From the NCBI GenBank assembly GCA_965204465.1, contig CBDBES010000002.1, positions 496,001 to 560,000 of the forward strand: a stretch of DNA of 64,000 bases, written 5' to 3'. The notes below the pieces were generated by a model, which had not been told where the DNA came from, did not search any database, and was given only the letters and a program-made list of their open reading frames with translations. The DNA is from CBDBES01 sp965204465 (GTDB taxonomy: Bacteria > Spirochaetota > Leptospiria > Turneriellales > CBDBES01). Made by a program: the position numbers and the translations under genes. Every line of letters begins with the position of its first letter. The stretch's first letter is position 1. Below, one piece after another: positions 46,590-55,185 of this stretch.

Positions 46590-47732
46590 TTGAATAGAAA
46601 AAAAATATCTAAAACAGAGAAAGTATCAAATGCTGTATTAGAGATCAGTAAAAAGGCATTGGATCAAAACCTAAAAGTGATACAGTCGCGTATCAAAGAT
46701 CCTAAATGCAAAATATTAATTCCGGTAAAGGCAAATGCCTACGGCTGTGGATCAGATATGATCATTCAATATTTCAACCAAAATTCGAAAGTAGATATAT
46801 TAGGCGTAGCCAATGTTCATGAGGCAAAACAGATCAGATATTTTGGCTGGAAAAAGAAAATACTCCTTCTGGGAGGTTTTTATTCTGAGAATATCAACAT
46901 GATATTTCAGAATAAGGTGATCCCTTCTATAACGGATATCTGGCAGCTAAAAATATTGAATTCCGAGGCTAAAAAATGGAACCTTAAATATCCTATCCAT
47001 ATCAAATGGGATACAGGAATGGGACGGATGGGATTAGTTACCACTCAAAAAAAAGAATTCATCGATGCCATGCGCAAATGCTCTTATTTAAAAATAAAAG
47101 GCATGTTCACTCATTTCCCATGCTCCGACATAGAGGACCATAAAGGAACAAGAAGGCAGCTAACCTTTTTTCTTTCTCTGGTTCATGATATCATAGAATG
47201 TTTAAAGTTGAAAAGAAAGGACATCACCTTGCATACGGCCAATTCTTACGCTTTATTGAACTATCCGGATTCTTATTTAGATATGGTACGCCCTGGATTA
47301 TTCTTTTATGGATATTTTAAAAATCTAAAAGATAAAGAGAGACTCTCTAAGAAATTGCCTCTATCCCCCTGTCTAAAATTATCCGTTGAGCCTATCAGTT
47401 ATCGAACTCTTTCTAAAGGGAGTAAAGTTTCTTATGATTCTGTATTCACCGTAAAAAAGGATGCTTATCCTACAGCCGTTTTGCCCATAGGATATGCGGA
47501 TGGGATTCCATGGGCTCTTTCTAATAAAATTTCTTTTGAAAATTATCCGTTGCTAGGCAAGGTGACAATGGACCAGATCATTTTAGGAAATGTAACCCCT
47601 GATATAAGATCAATAGAAGTATTAGGAAAGAACAGTCCTCCCCTGGAATTATGGTCAGATATGAGTAAGACCATTTCTTATGAGATCATGACCAAATTAG
47701 GTAACAGACTCAAAAGAAATTTAGTATTTTGA
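46590..47732 (+). CDS. alr: Alanine racemase
   Basis: 380 residues, starting at TTG 46590 behind an AAGAGGC leader. Supplies D-alanine for peptidoglycan. The pyridoxal-phosphate Lys is in IPVKANAYGCG (near 47); the second catalytic residue, Tyr, is in KVSYDSVFT (near 278), followed by VLPIGYADGIPWAL. The late VTMDQI block is also present. Intact. Confidence 0.95.
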   Translation: MNRKKISKTEKVSNAVLEISKKALDQNLKVIQSRIKDPKCKILIPVKANAYGCGSDMIIQYFNQNSKVDILGVANVHEAKQIRYFGWKKKILLLGGFYSENINMIFQNKVIPSITDIWQLKILNSEAKKWNLKYPIHIKWDTGMGRMGLVTTQKKEFIDAMRKCSYLKIKGMFTHFPCSDIEDHKGTRRQLTFFLSLVHDIIECLKLKRKDITLHTANSYALLNYPDSYLDMVRPGLFFYGYFKNLKDKERLSKKLPLSPCLKLSVEPISYRTLSKGSKVSYDSVFTVKKDAYPTAVLPIGYADGIPWALSNKISFENYPLLGKVTMDQIILGNVTPDIRSIEVLGKNSPPLELWSDMSKTISYEIMTKLGNRLKRNLVF

Positions 47733-47857
47733 ATAAACTGAGGTTATTATTGTAAAATAAAATAATTTTTTTATTGACTACCAGTAGACTAATATAAAAA
47801 GAGTACCAAACTAACTTGACTCCATTAGAAATGGAGACTTATTGCAGGAGGATGATT

Positions 47858-49300
47858 ATGAGGTACTCTATCTTAATATGTTTTCTTACTTATATCGGGA
47901 TTTCTACAGGCATAAAAGCTAACATTTCAAAATCTTTTCCAGAATCTATTCCATATATTGCTTCAGGTTCTTTTATTTACGATACTCTCGATTTTACGAC
48001 TACTCCCTTTTTATATGGTTTTCAAAAAACAGATGCTTTAAGTATAAAATTTACCAGAGATGTTGAGGTAGAGGGTCTTTTTTTAACAGGAAGAAGTTCA
48101 ATATTTGATTTTCCTATCTATTGGGCTGTCAATCTACTTGCAAACGGTAATAAAAAAGAAGCTGATGAAGGATCTCAAACTGATCGGAATCTGCTTACAG
48201 AAAACGAAAACAGAAATTATAGATTCATGCTGGGTTATAATTTCTTTGATATTGTAGGAATAGGTGTTTATATACTGATAAATCGTTTAAAATCAGAGAC
48301 ATTCGAGGTACTAAGTGTCACTACAAAAAAGGAAGTCAAGTATAATGAAGGTGTCTCTACAGAAGATGACTTATACCTGTTACAGGGAGATACTTATGGT
48401 GTAGAATTAGGGGGAAATTATTCAAACATCCCTTTTGCCTGGACACTGAGTGGAGAATATCGCAGCATTGGTGGATCAGATTCCCTCAAAGAGCCGAATA
48501 ATCACTTCATACGGCGTGCTCCTAGTTTAATATTTGATGTTTCAAGTCTTCATCCGCCTCACACTCAGAGGTTTGGGTCACTTCTCTCTTCAGGTTTGGG
48601 CAATAATCGAAAAGAAATAAGATCTAATTTATTAACCTGGTATACTCTTATAGAAAAAAAATTAAATGTAGGGCTTGATGCTAATATTCTAATCCCTTTT
48701 GGAGAAGGTAAAACATTTGACATAAAACTTGGTTCCGAACCGGGCAGTAGAATATTAGAATCGGATAACGCATTTATAGAAGAAGGGGACAATAATGAAC
48801 TTCCTTTCCCGGTCAAGCTAAGTGGCTTTCATTATCAGCTAACTCCTTTTATAGACTATGACTTCTATTTAACTTCTAAAAAAGAAAGTGTTTTTCGTAT
48901 ATCTCCATCCATTACCTATAGAAATATTTCTGAAACTCTTTCTTATAATTCAGACTTTAATTTTAAAGGCAGCTATAATTATTTAGCTGTGAACATTTCT
49001 TTTAAATTTCAGTTGTTTTTAACCGAAAGTAAAAATTTTATTTTGTATATTGGATGGCTACCAAGATTGATATTTCTCCAAAGGTATGTAATTACTACCA
49101 AGTCAAAACTAGAAACTCCAGATGAGTTTACCACAACAAATACTAGAAAGATACCTAAAGAAGATGTAAGCGATTATTTTTTTGGTTTTTCTTATAAACC
49201 ATTTGAAAAATTGAAATTCAACATCAGTTTCAATAGTTTTGCCGAAGAAGGAAAAATAAACATATCTCAGATAGACCTGGGAGCTGATTATTATTTTTAA
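47858..49300 (+). CDS. Outer-membrane protein, paralog B
   Basis: 480 residues from ATG 47858, chosen because AGGAGG ends six bases before it (an upstream in-frame ATG-like start at 47816 lacks a leader). Signal peptide about 1-22. Homologous to 37387-38880 across most of its length by motif order. Many aromatic amphipathic strands and the closing DLGADYYF indicate a barrel. A possible TTGACT -35 box is at 47777, downstream of alr. Not near a GH97-type gene here, so the family is not tied to that enzyme. Confidence 0.65.
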   Translation: MRYSILICFLTYIGISTGIKANISKSFPESIPYIASGSFIYDTLDFTTTPFLYGFQKTDALSIKFTRDVEVEGLFLTGRSSIFDFPIYWAVNLLANGNKKEADEGSQTDRNLLTENENRNYRFMLGYNFFDIVGIGVYILINRLKSETFEVLSVTTKKEVKYNEGVSTEDDLYLLQGDTYGVELGGNYSNIPFAWTLSGEYRSIGGSDSLKEPNNHFIRRAPSLIFDVSSLHPPHTQRFGSLLSSGLGNNRKEIRSNLLTWYTLIEKKLNVGLDANILIPFGEGKTFDIKLGSEPGSRILESDNAFIEEGDNNELPFPVKLSGFHYQLTPFIDYDFYLTSKKESVFRISPSITYRNISETLSYNSDFNFKGSYNYLAVNISFKFQLFLTESKNFILYIGWLPRLIFLQRYVITTKSKLETPDEFTTTNTRKIPKEDVSDYFFGFSYKPFEKLKFNISFNSFAEEGKINISQIDLGADYYF

Positions 49301-49360
49301 TTTAGAATAGAATTTATTTCCTTTTCAAAATGATCTTATTATTTTATACTGCATATAGAT

Positions 49361-50056
49361 ATGCAGTATTTAAAATATCAATTTAGATTTTTCACTTTTT
49401 TTTACTATTTGTTTTTTTGTATTTCTATTCATCCAGCAGAAGGCTTGGATCTAGTAGAATCTATCATTCAAAAGTTCAATGATCTACGAAATACTTTGGT
49501 GACGAATTTTACGAAGGAAGTTGAGGATGATGTAAGAAAAAAAGCTCGTGAGATTGCATTCGATGTTATCAATATTAATGAAATCAGTAAGCTTGTATTA
49601 GGTAAATATTATCACAAAACCTCTCATAAAAAAATTAAAAAATTCAAAGAAACATTTTCTAAGATCATTGTAATGCGTATTGAAAAGTCGAATATTCCTA
49701 AAAACCAGGCTATTTTAAAAAAGAAGGCAAAAATTCCAATTCAATTGATTTCTGAAAAACCCCGAAAAGATACTATATTCAAAATGGATGCTTTAGCAGT
49801 TAAAACAAAGGTAAAAAATAAAAAAATTGTTTATGATGTGGATATTTATCTATTCAGGGAAAATAATAAATTATGGCTTTATGATATTCATATTGATGGT
49901 TCTTCTACTCTTCTAGACTTTAAAAATCAATTTGCTAGAATCATTCGCGAAAAAGGATTTGATCATCTACTCACAAAACTTTCTAAAAAAAGTAGCATTT
50001 CTTCCGATCAATCAAATAAAGTCAAAAAAGTTGGAAAGAGAAAGGCAAAAAACTAA
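49361..50056 (+). CDS. MlaC/Ttg2D-like periplasmic phospholipid-binding protein
   Basis: 231 residues. Signal peptide (about 1-26), then the MlaC pattern: a helix with EIAFDVININEISKLVLGKYY, then FKETFSKIIVMRIEK, and YDVDIYLFRENNKLWLYDIHIDGSSTLLDFKNQFARIIREKGFDHLL, close to the family's ending. A Lys-rich tail follows. MlaC carries phospholipids between the outer membrane and MlaFEDB; those partners are not in the window, but a TolC-type gene is 31 bases downstream. Confidence 0.8.
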   Translation: MQYLKYQFRFFTFFYYLFFCISIHPAEGLDLVESIIQKFNDLRNTLVTNFTKEVEDDVRKKAREIAFDVININEISKLVLGKYYHKTSHKKIKKFKETFSKIIVMRIEKSNIPKNQAILKKKAKIPIQLISEKPRKDTIFKMDALAVKTKVKNKKIVYDVDIYLFRENNKLWLYDIHIDGSSTLLDFKNQFARIIREKGFDHLLTKLSKKSSISSDQSNKVKKVGKRKAKN

Positions 50057-50087
50057 GTAAAATCATTTATCTCTACTTTGGTTTGCC

Positions 50088-51428
50088 ATGTTTTATAAAT
50101 TTTTTTTATTATCTCATCTTATTTTCTTTTTATTATGCAATTTTAGCTTTGCTCAGAAAATAAGACAAATATCCTTCTCGGAAGGACTCAAAAAAGTTCT
50201 TGCAGAAAATGCCAGTATACTTCAAAGCCAGGCGGCTTTATTAGATTTTCAGGCAATTAAAGAAAAGGCAGACTCTTCAGATCTCCCCACCATTAATATT
50301 CTGGGTTTTTTAGCCCCTACATTTGAAGTAAAGGGTGATCCCATTAAGGTAAAAAGAAACTACAATAAATGGGGACCAGCACTATTAGGGCAAATGGAAA
50401 TTATATGGCCAATTTTTAATTTTGGGAGGACTTCTCTGGCCAAAAAAGCAGCGCAACAAGGTCTGGACGCAGTTAGAGAGCTACATAAATCTAAAATAAA
50501 CCAAATCATATTTGAATATAAAAAAATTTATCTTTCTTTGATCCTTTTAAAAAACTATAAAAAAATCTTAGATGAAGCAGAAGAACAATCTAAAAAAATT
50601 TTGGAAAAGGCCCAAGAAATCTATGCCTTAGGAGAAGGAAAAATACTTAAAAAGGATCTAGCCAGATTAAAAATATATAATATGGAGATAAAAAAACTCA
50701 GAATAGATCTTGATGCAAATCAAAAAAATGGTCGCATAGCCCTGGGACATTACCTAGGCCAAAAAGAATCTGTGGGTGTGATCAGTGAAGAATTCCCTAA
50801 GATTGAAGAAGAAATTCCAAATTTAACCACTCTTATAAAATTGAGTTTTGAAAAAAAACCAGAATGGAAGGCATTGAAAATGGGTTTTAAAGCCAGAAAA
50901 AATTATTTAAAAGTAGAAAAAATGGGGCTTGTTCCCGTATTCTTCATTGGTTTTCGAGGAACAGCCGCCTATACTCCCATTAGAGAAAATCAGGATAGTA
51001 CCTTTGCAAATGATCCTTATAATCAATTATCCGCGGAAGGAGCCATAGGAGTTCGTTGGAAGTTCGACTGGAGTAATTATTCTTCCAAAGTTACAAAGGC
51101 AGAAAGTGAATTAAAAAAACTAAATGCGCAAAAGAAAGAAGCGGAGACTGGTTTTCCTTTAAGAATATCCCAGGCTTTCTGGGGAATAGAAAAGGCTGAA
51201 AAAAAATGGAGTATTTCTCAGAAAAAATTGAAAGAAGCAACCCAATGGAGTCTGTCAGAGTTAAATGCTTATTTTACTGGGATTGGAAAACCTAAAGACT
51301 TGGTAGAGTCTTTAAGCGCTTATTATTTAGCTCAGAGAGAGGAAGTAGAAGCAGAATACAATTATTTATTTAGTTGGGCTAAATTAGTCTTAGAAATTGG
51401 GGATTATGCCATGCTCACCCGATGGTAA
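50088..51428 (+). CDS. TolC-type outer-membrane efflux protein
   Basis: 446 residues with a signal peptide (about 1-20, ending FSFAQ). Two related helical halves (about 35-230 and 245-440) show the repeat typical of the OEP family: ISFSEGLKKVLAENASILQSQA, PTINILGFLAPTFE, then FEKKPEWKALKMGFKARKNYL and FIGFRGTAAYT. Forms the exit duct for a tripartite pump or for a type I exporter. No pump genes follow; the flagellar operon does. Confidence 0.85.
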   Translation: MFYKFFLLSHLIFFLLCNFSFAQKIRQISFSEGLKKVLAENASILQSQAALLDFQAIKEKADSSDLPTINILGFLAPTFEVKGDPIKVKRNYNKWGPALLGQMEIIWPIFNFGRTSLAKKAAQQGLDAVRELHKSKINQIIFEYKKIYLSLILLKNYKKILDEAEEQSKKILEKAQEIYALGEGKILKKDLARLKIYNMEIKKLRIDLDANQKNGRIALGHYLGQKESVGVISEEFPKIEEEIPNLTTLIKLSFEKKPEWKALKMGFKARKNYLKVEKMGLVPVFFIGFRGTAAYTPIRENQDSTFANDPYNQLSAEGAIGVRWKFDWSNYSSKVTKAESELKKLNAQKKEAETGFPLRISQAFWGIEKAEKKWSISQKKLKEATQWSLSELNAYFTGIGKPKDLVESLSAYYLAQREEVEAEYNYLFSWAKLVLEIGDYAMLTRW

Positions 51429-51502
51429 ATGGATATTTCCACAGTCATAGATTACGAAAAGAATATTTTATTATAGTATAAATTGTAGAATTTTACTAAT
51501 AC

Positions 51503-51514
51503 TTTTTTTTTTTT
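51503..51514. repeat. T12 tract upstream of flbD
   Basis: Twelve T, then ATCCGACATAATAT before the GTG start of flbD at 51532. It lies in the probable promoter of the motor operon. Confidence 0.85.
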
Positions 51515-51531
51515 ATCCGACATAATATATT

Positions 51532-51732
51532 GTGATTCATGTTTCCAGACTTAATAATGAAAAGTTTTATATAAACTCTAATTTAATTGAAACAATGGAA
51601 GAAAAACCAGACACTGTTCTTACTTTGGTCAATGATAAAAAATATATCGTTAAGGAAAAAGCTTCCCAGGTAATTGAAATGATCATTCAATACAATCAAA
51701 AAATATTTTTAGAAAAGAATAGGATCAACTAA
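51532..51732 (+). CDS. flbD: Flagellar protein FlbD
   Basis: 66 residues from GTG 51532. The start MIHVSRLNNEKFYINSNLIE and the pattern TMEEKPDTVLTLVNDKKYIVKEKASQVIEMI match small FlbD proteins found next to motA in spirochetes and Gram-positives. Its role is not well known. First gene of flbD-motA-motB-fliL-fliN. Confidence 0.92.
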   Translation: MIHVSRLNNEKFYINSNLIETMEEKPDTVLTLVNDKKYIVKEKASQVIEMIIQYNQKIFLEKNRIN

Positions 51733-51733
51733 T

Positions 51734-52516
51734 ATGGATTTTGCAACAACTATTGGTTTAATTATTTCATTCTTATCCTTGGGGATTGGCATTTTTGCCG
51801 CAGGGCTTAATTTACTGGATATTATTAATATAGCCGCTGTTTTCATTACAATAGGAGGATCCTTTGCAGTTATTTTGATATCAAATCCACTTGAATTGAC
51901 ATTTAATATTGGAAAAGTGTATCGAAAGACTTTTAGAGTACCTGATTTTGATGCAAAGGAAAAAATACTTCAAATTATTAGTTTCTCAGAAAAGGCTAGA
52001 AGAGATGGACTACTCGCTTTAGAAGATGATATGGATGATCTGGATGATGAGTTCATGAAAAAAGCACTACAGCTGGTAGTTGATGGTACCGATCCAGAGA
52101 TCGTACAAAATGTAATGCAAATTGAGTTAGATTCTATGGAAGGAAGACATAGCCGAGCCAGGGGTTGGTTTGAATCATTGGCAGTTTTAGCCCCTGCATT
52201 TGGAATGATAGGCACATTGGTCGGTCTTATTGGAATGCTCCGGAATTTAGGAGGAGATGCTACTATAATAGGGAGAGGCATGTCTGCTGCACTTATAACC
52301 ACACTCTATGGTTCTTTTATTGCAAATGTATTTGCCATTCCTACAGCAAATAAATTGAGAGTACAAACAGAAGAAGAATTACTCATTAAGCAAATGATGA
52401 TTGAAGGGACACTCTCTATACAGGCAGGAGATAATCCAAGAATTGTGCAAGAAAAATTGATCAATTATTTGCCACCAGAAATGAGAAGTACATTATCAGA
52501 TAAGGAGAGTGCTTAA
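51734..52516 (+). CDS. motA: Flagellar motor stator protein MotA
   Basis: 260 residues with four hydrophobic segments (about 5-25, 33-55, 145-170, 180-205). The conserved block LAPAFGMIGTLVGLIGML and the earlier GGSFAVILISNPL are typical. With MotB it forms the ion channel that drives flagellar rotation. One base separates it from flbD. Confidence 0.96.
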   Translation: MDFATTIGLIISFLSLGIGIFAAGLNLLDIINIAAVFITIGGSFAVILISNPLELTFNIGKVYRKTFRVPDFDAKEKILQIISFSEKARRDGLLALEDDMDDLDDEFMKKALQLVVDGTDPEIVQNVMQIELDSMEGRHSRARGWFESLAVLAPAFGMIGTLVGLIGMLRNLGGDATIIGRGMSAALITTLYGSFIANVFAIPTANKLRVQTEEELLIKQMMIEGTLSIQAGDNPRIVQEKLINYLPPEMRSTLSDKESA

Positions 52517-52520
52517 TAAA

Positions 52521-53318
52521 ATGCCTGCGAAAAAAAGGTATAAATTAGATCAAGTTAAAAACTTTGCTCCTGGTTGGATGATGACTTATTCAGACATGGT
52601 TACACTAATATTAACATTTTTTGTCTTGCTATTTACTTTGGCACAAATAGAAGGAAAAGATTTTAGATTGATTCTTTCTGCTTTTAGAGGTTCATTAGGA
52701 ATATTTGAAGGAGGAAGTACTTTATCAAAAGGAAAATTAGAAGAAATGGGCTTGAGCCTGGAAACTTTACCCTCTAATGAACAAGGTAAGTCTCTTGCAA
52801 GTGCTATACAAGTTGCTACTGAGATATTTAAACCAGAGATAAAGAGTAAAAATGTAAGAATTGTAGAAGAAGAAAGAGGATTAATTATAAGCTTGGTAGG
52901 TGGTGATCATTTTCCACCTGGATCTGCCAGATTAACTGCAAAGATCAAAAAAACCTTAGTAAAGGTAGGTAAACTGTTAAGAAGCATAAATGCTCCTGTA
53001 AGAATTGAAGGGCATACGGATGAGAATCCTCTAGGGCGTTCTCCTGGTTTTTATGAAACTAATTGGGAATTGGCCTCTCAAAGAGCCATTAACGTCCTTA
53101 GATTTTTAAATGAATCTGAAGATGTGGAAGCTGAAAAAATGTCAACAGTTTCTTATGGAAAATACAGACCTGTTTCACTTTCTAATACCCCAGAAGGAAG
53201 AGCAATTAACCGTAGAATTGATATCGTTATTTTAAAAGGTAAAGAATATAAACGTTCTTATCAGGATCCTGATATACCGGGTAAAAAATTTCCTGGTACA
53301 GAATTATTATTTAAATAG
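52521..53318 (+). CDS. motB: Flagellar motor stator protein MotB
   Basis: 265 residues from ATG 52521 (a GTG at 52509 would overlap motA). One membrane segment (about 20-40) holds the ion-binding Asp in YSDMVTLILTFFVLLF. The OmpA-like peptidoglycan-binding domain follows at about 135-255, with IEGHTDENPLG and ELASQRAINVLRFL. Anchors the stator to the cell wall. Confidence 0.96.
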   Translation: MPAKKRYKLDQVKNFAPGWMMTYSDMVTLILTFFVLLFTLAQIEGKDFRLILSAFRGSLGIFEGGSTLSKGKLEEMGLSLETLPSNEQGKSLASAIQVATEIFKPEIKSKNVRIVEEERGLIISLVGGDHFPPGSARLTAKIKKTLVKVGKLLRSINAPVRIEGHTDENPLGRSPGFYETNWELASQRAINVLRFLNESEDVEAEKMSTVSYGKYRPVSLSNTPEGRAINRRIDIVILKGKEYKRSYQDPDIPGKKFPGTELLFK

Positions 53319-53356
53319 TTGACAAATAAATAGTCTCTAATATAGGAGAAATAAAC

Positions 53357-53893
53357 ATGGCAGAAGAAGAAGTTTTTGAAGGTATAGATGATGAAGAAGA
53401 TTCTGGTGCAGCGCAATATGGCCCAAAAACCAGATCCAAATTAGTTACAATTTTATTATGGGCAGTAGGGTCTATCGCTGTCATATTGTTGATGCTTTTA
53501 GTATCATATTTAATGGCTAAAAAAGTAAAGAGTGATGCATATAAAGAAGAGCAGAATATTGTAATTGCTCCCGCACCGCCCCCTTTATCCGTTTATCGAT
53601 TTCCTAAAGAATTTCGTATCAATACGGCAGATGTAGATGAATCTCATTTTATACAGCTTTCTTTGGCCTTTGGCTTTGACATTGATAACAAAGGTTTAGA
53701 AGCGGAATTAATACAGAGACAGGCACAAATGAAACACATTATTAATATTATATTGGGAGGCAAGAAAAAAGAAGAATTGTCAACCACTCTGCAGAAATTA
53801 AATTTGGCTGAAGAGATAAAATCGCAGATCAATATGATATTGAGTCAAGGTAAAATAGAAGAAGTTTATTTTGAGGAGTTAGTAGTAAGTTGA
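53357..53893 (+). CDS. fliL: Flagellar basal-body-associated protein FliL
   Basis: 178 residues: an acidic N-terminus, one membrane helix (about 30-53, TILLWAVGSIAVILLMLLVS), and the FliL periplasmic domain ending KIEEVYFEELVVS. FliL surrounds and supports the stator. A clear leader TAGGAG is before the ATG. TTGACA at 53320 with TATAGG 16 bases later could be a local promoter, though it overlaps the ribosome site. Confidence 0.92.
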   Translation: MAEEEVFEGIDDEEDSGAAQYGPKTRSKLVTILLWAVGSIAVILLMLLVSYLMAKKVKSDAYKEEQNIVIAPAPPPLSVYRFPKEFRINTADVDESHFIQLSLAFGFDIDNKGLEAELIQRQAQMKHIINIILGGKKKEELSTTLQKLNLAEEIKSQINMILSQGKIEEVYFEELVVS

Positions 53894-53927
53894 TCGGATC
53901 TTAAATAGATCGAATAAGGAAAAAATT

Positions 53928-55019
53928 ATGAAAGATGGTTCACTTTCGCAAGAAGAAATAGATGCTTTATTAGCAGGCACAGAAGATGATTCACCTGGAG
54001 CTGCTCCAGATGCATCCTCAAAGGTAAGTACACAGTTGGATGCTTCATTATCTATAGCGGCTAAAAATTATTTGATTAGTAACTTTAATGAAGCCATGGG
54101 AGTTGCAGCTTCTTCCTGTAGTGTATTCGTTGGAAAAGAACTTAAAATTTCCAATACACAGATATATGAAATGAAGCCTGAGGATGTTCCTGGGCAGATA
54201 GCTTCCGGTAGTATTGTTGTATCCACAGAATTAGGGAATACACCTTCTGTGATCGTTTTAACAGTAGACCAAGGTAAGAAGATTGCTACCGGCATGATAG
54301 GTTCAAATGGTACTTCTGAATTGGATGATGCGCATCTTTCTGCTCTAGGAGAATTCAGCAATATTTTAGTATCCAGTATTTCAAATAACCTGGGCATTAA
54401 GTTCCAAGATGATCTGGCTCCTGCCTCTCCTCTGCAGACAAAAATTTTCTCTGGTCCAGCAGATATAGTTTCTTTTTCAGAGAAGGTTATTAAAATGACC
54501 TATGACATGGAACTAGCCGGAGAAAGCCTTGGACAACTTACTTATTTTATGAGTATCAAGGGGCCTCTTCGCTGGTCTGAATCTGTAAATGTTCCTAGTA
54601 CTCCTTCTCGGCCTGTAGAAGAAAAACCTACAAATGTAGAAACAAATACCCCCGATCTATCTACAAAAACTCAGGAAGCACCGGTTAGCCAGCAGATAAT
54701 GAACCCGGTAAACTTTCCTGCTCTCCAGAGTTCTCCTGTTTCTGGCTCTACTCCTCCCAATTATGAGCTTCTATTAGATGTTCAAATGGTTCTAACGGTT
54801 GAGTTAGGCAGGACTACAAAATATGTCAAAGATGTACTCAACTTAGGAGAAGGTTCTATTATCGAACTTGATAAATTAGCCGGGGAACCAGTTGATCTTT
54901 TGGTAAATGGTAAATTGATCGCAAAAGGAGAAGTTGTGGTCATTGATGAAAACTTTGGCGTTCGGGTAACCGATATAGTCGGCCCAGCAGAAAGACTTAG
55001 TAAGCTAACAAGCGGATAA
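53928..55019 (+). CDS. fliN: Flagellar switch protein FliN/FliY
   Basis: 363 residues, much longer than a simple FliN. The N-terminal LSQEEIDALLAG is the CheY-binding motif common to FliM and FliY. A CheC-like region spans about 40-215 (SALGEFSNILVSSISN), then a Pro/Thr-rich linker, then a C-terminal FliN domain (about 280-360: LDVQMVLTVELGRTTKYVKDVL, LDKLAGEPVDLLVNGKLIAKGEVVVIDENFGVRV). This is the FliY layout. No fliM lies between fliL and this gene. An AT-rich palindrome (55021-55040) follows, and the next 150 bases hold no gene. Confidence 0.92.
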   Translation: MKDGSLSQEEIDALLAGTEDDSPGAAPDASSKVSTQLDASLSIAAKNYLISNFNEAMGVAASSCSVFVGKELKISNTQIYEMKPEDVPGQIASGSIVVSTELGNTPSVIVLTVDQGKKIATGMIGSNGTSELDDAHLSALGEFSNILVSSISNNLGIKFQDDLAPASPLQTKIFSGPADIVSFSEKVIKMTYDMELAGESLGQLTYFMSIKGPLRWSESVNVPSTPSRPVEEKPTNVETNTPDLSTKTQEAPVSQQIMNPVNFPALQSSPVSGSTPPNYELLLDVQMVLTVELGRTTKYVKDVLNLGEGSIIELDKLAGEPVDLLVNGKLIAKGEVVVIDENFGVRVTDIVGPAERLSKLTSG

Positions 55020-55185
55020 TAATTTGTTTAAACAAAATTTATTTATATTCGATTTATAACCCACATTGGTCTTTTAAGGAAAAAATAGCAACTTACAGAG
55101 CCTGTGCATGCTCTATCCAGTTACACCATTCAAGGCAAATCAAATTGATAAGGATTTTGCAATGATCAATCATTTCTTTGAGAAA

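Noticed and set aside
55021..55040. AT palindrome after fliN as a terminator
   Set aside because: It has no loop and almost no G or C in the stem, so a stable hairpin is unlikely.
55090..55140. tRNA-like D-arm on the minus strand (ACTGGATAGAGCA followed by TGCACAGG)
   Set aside because: No anticodon stem can be paired around it, and no T-arm or acceptor stem follows.
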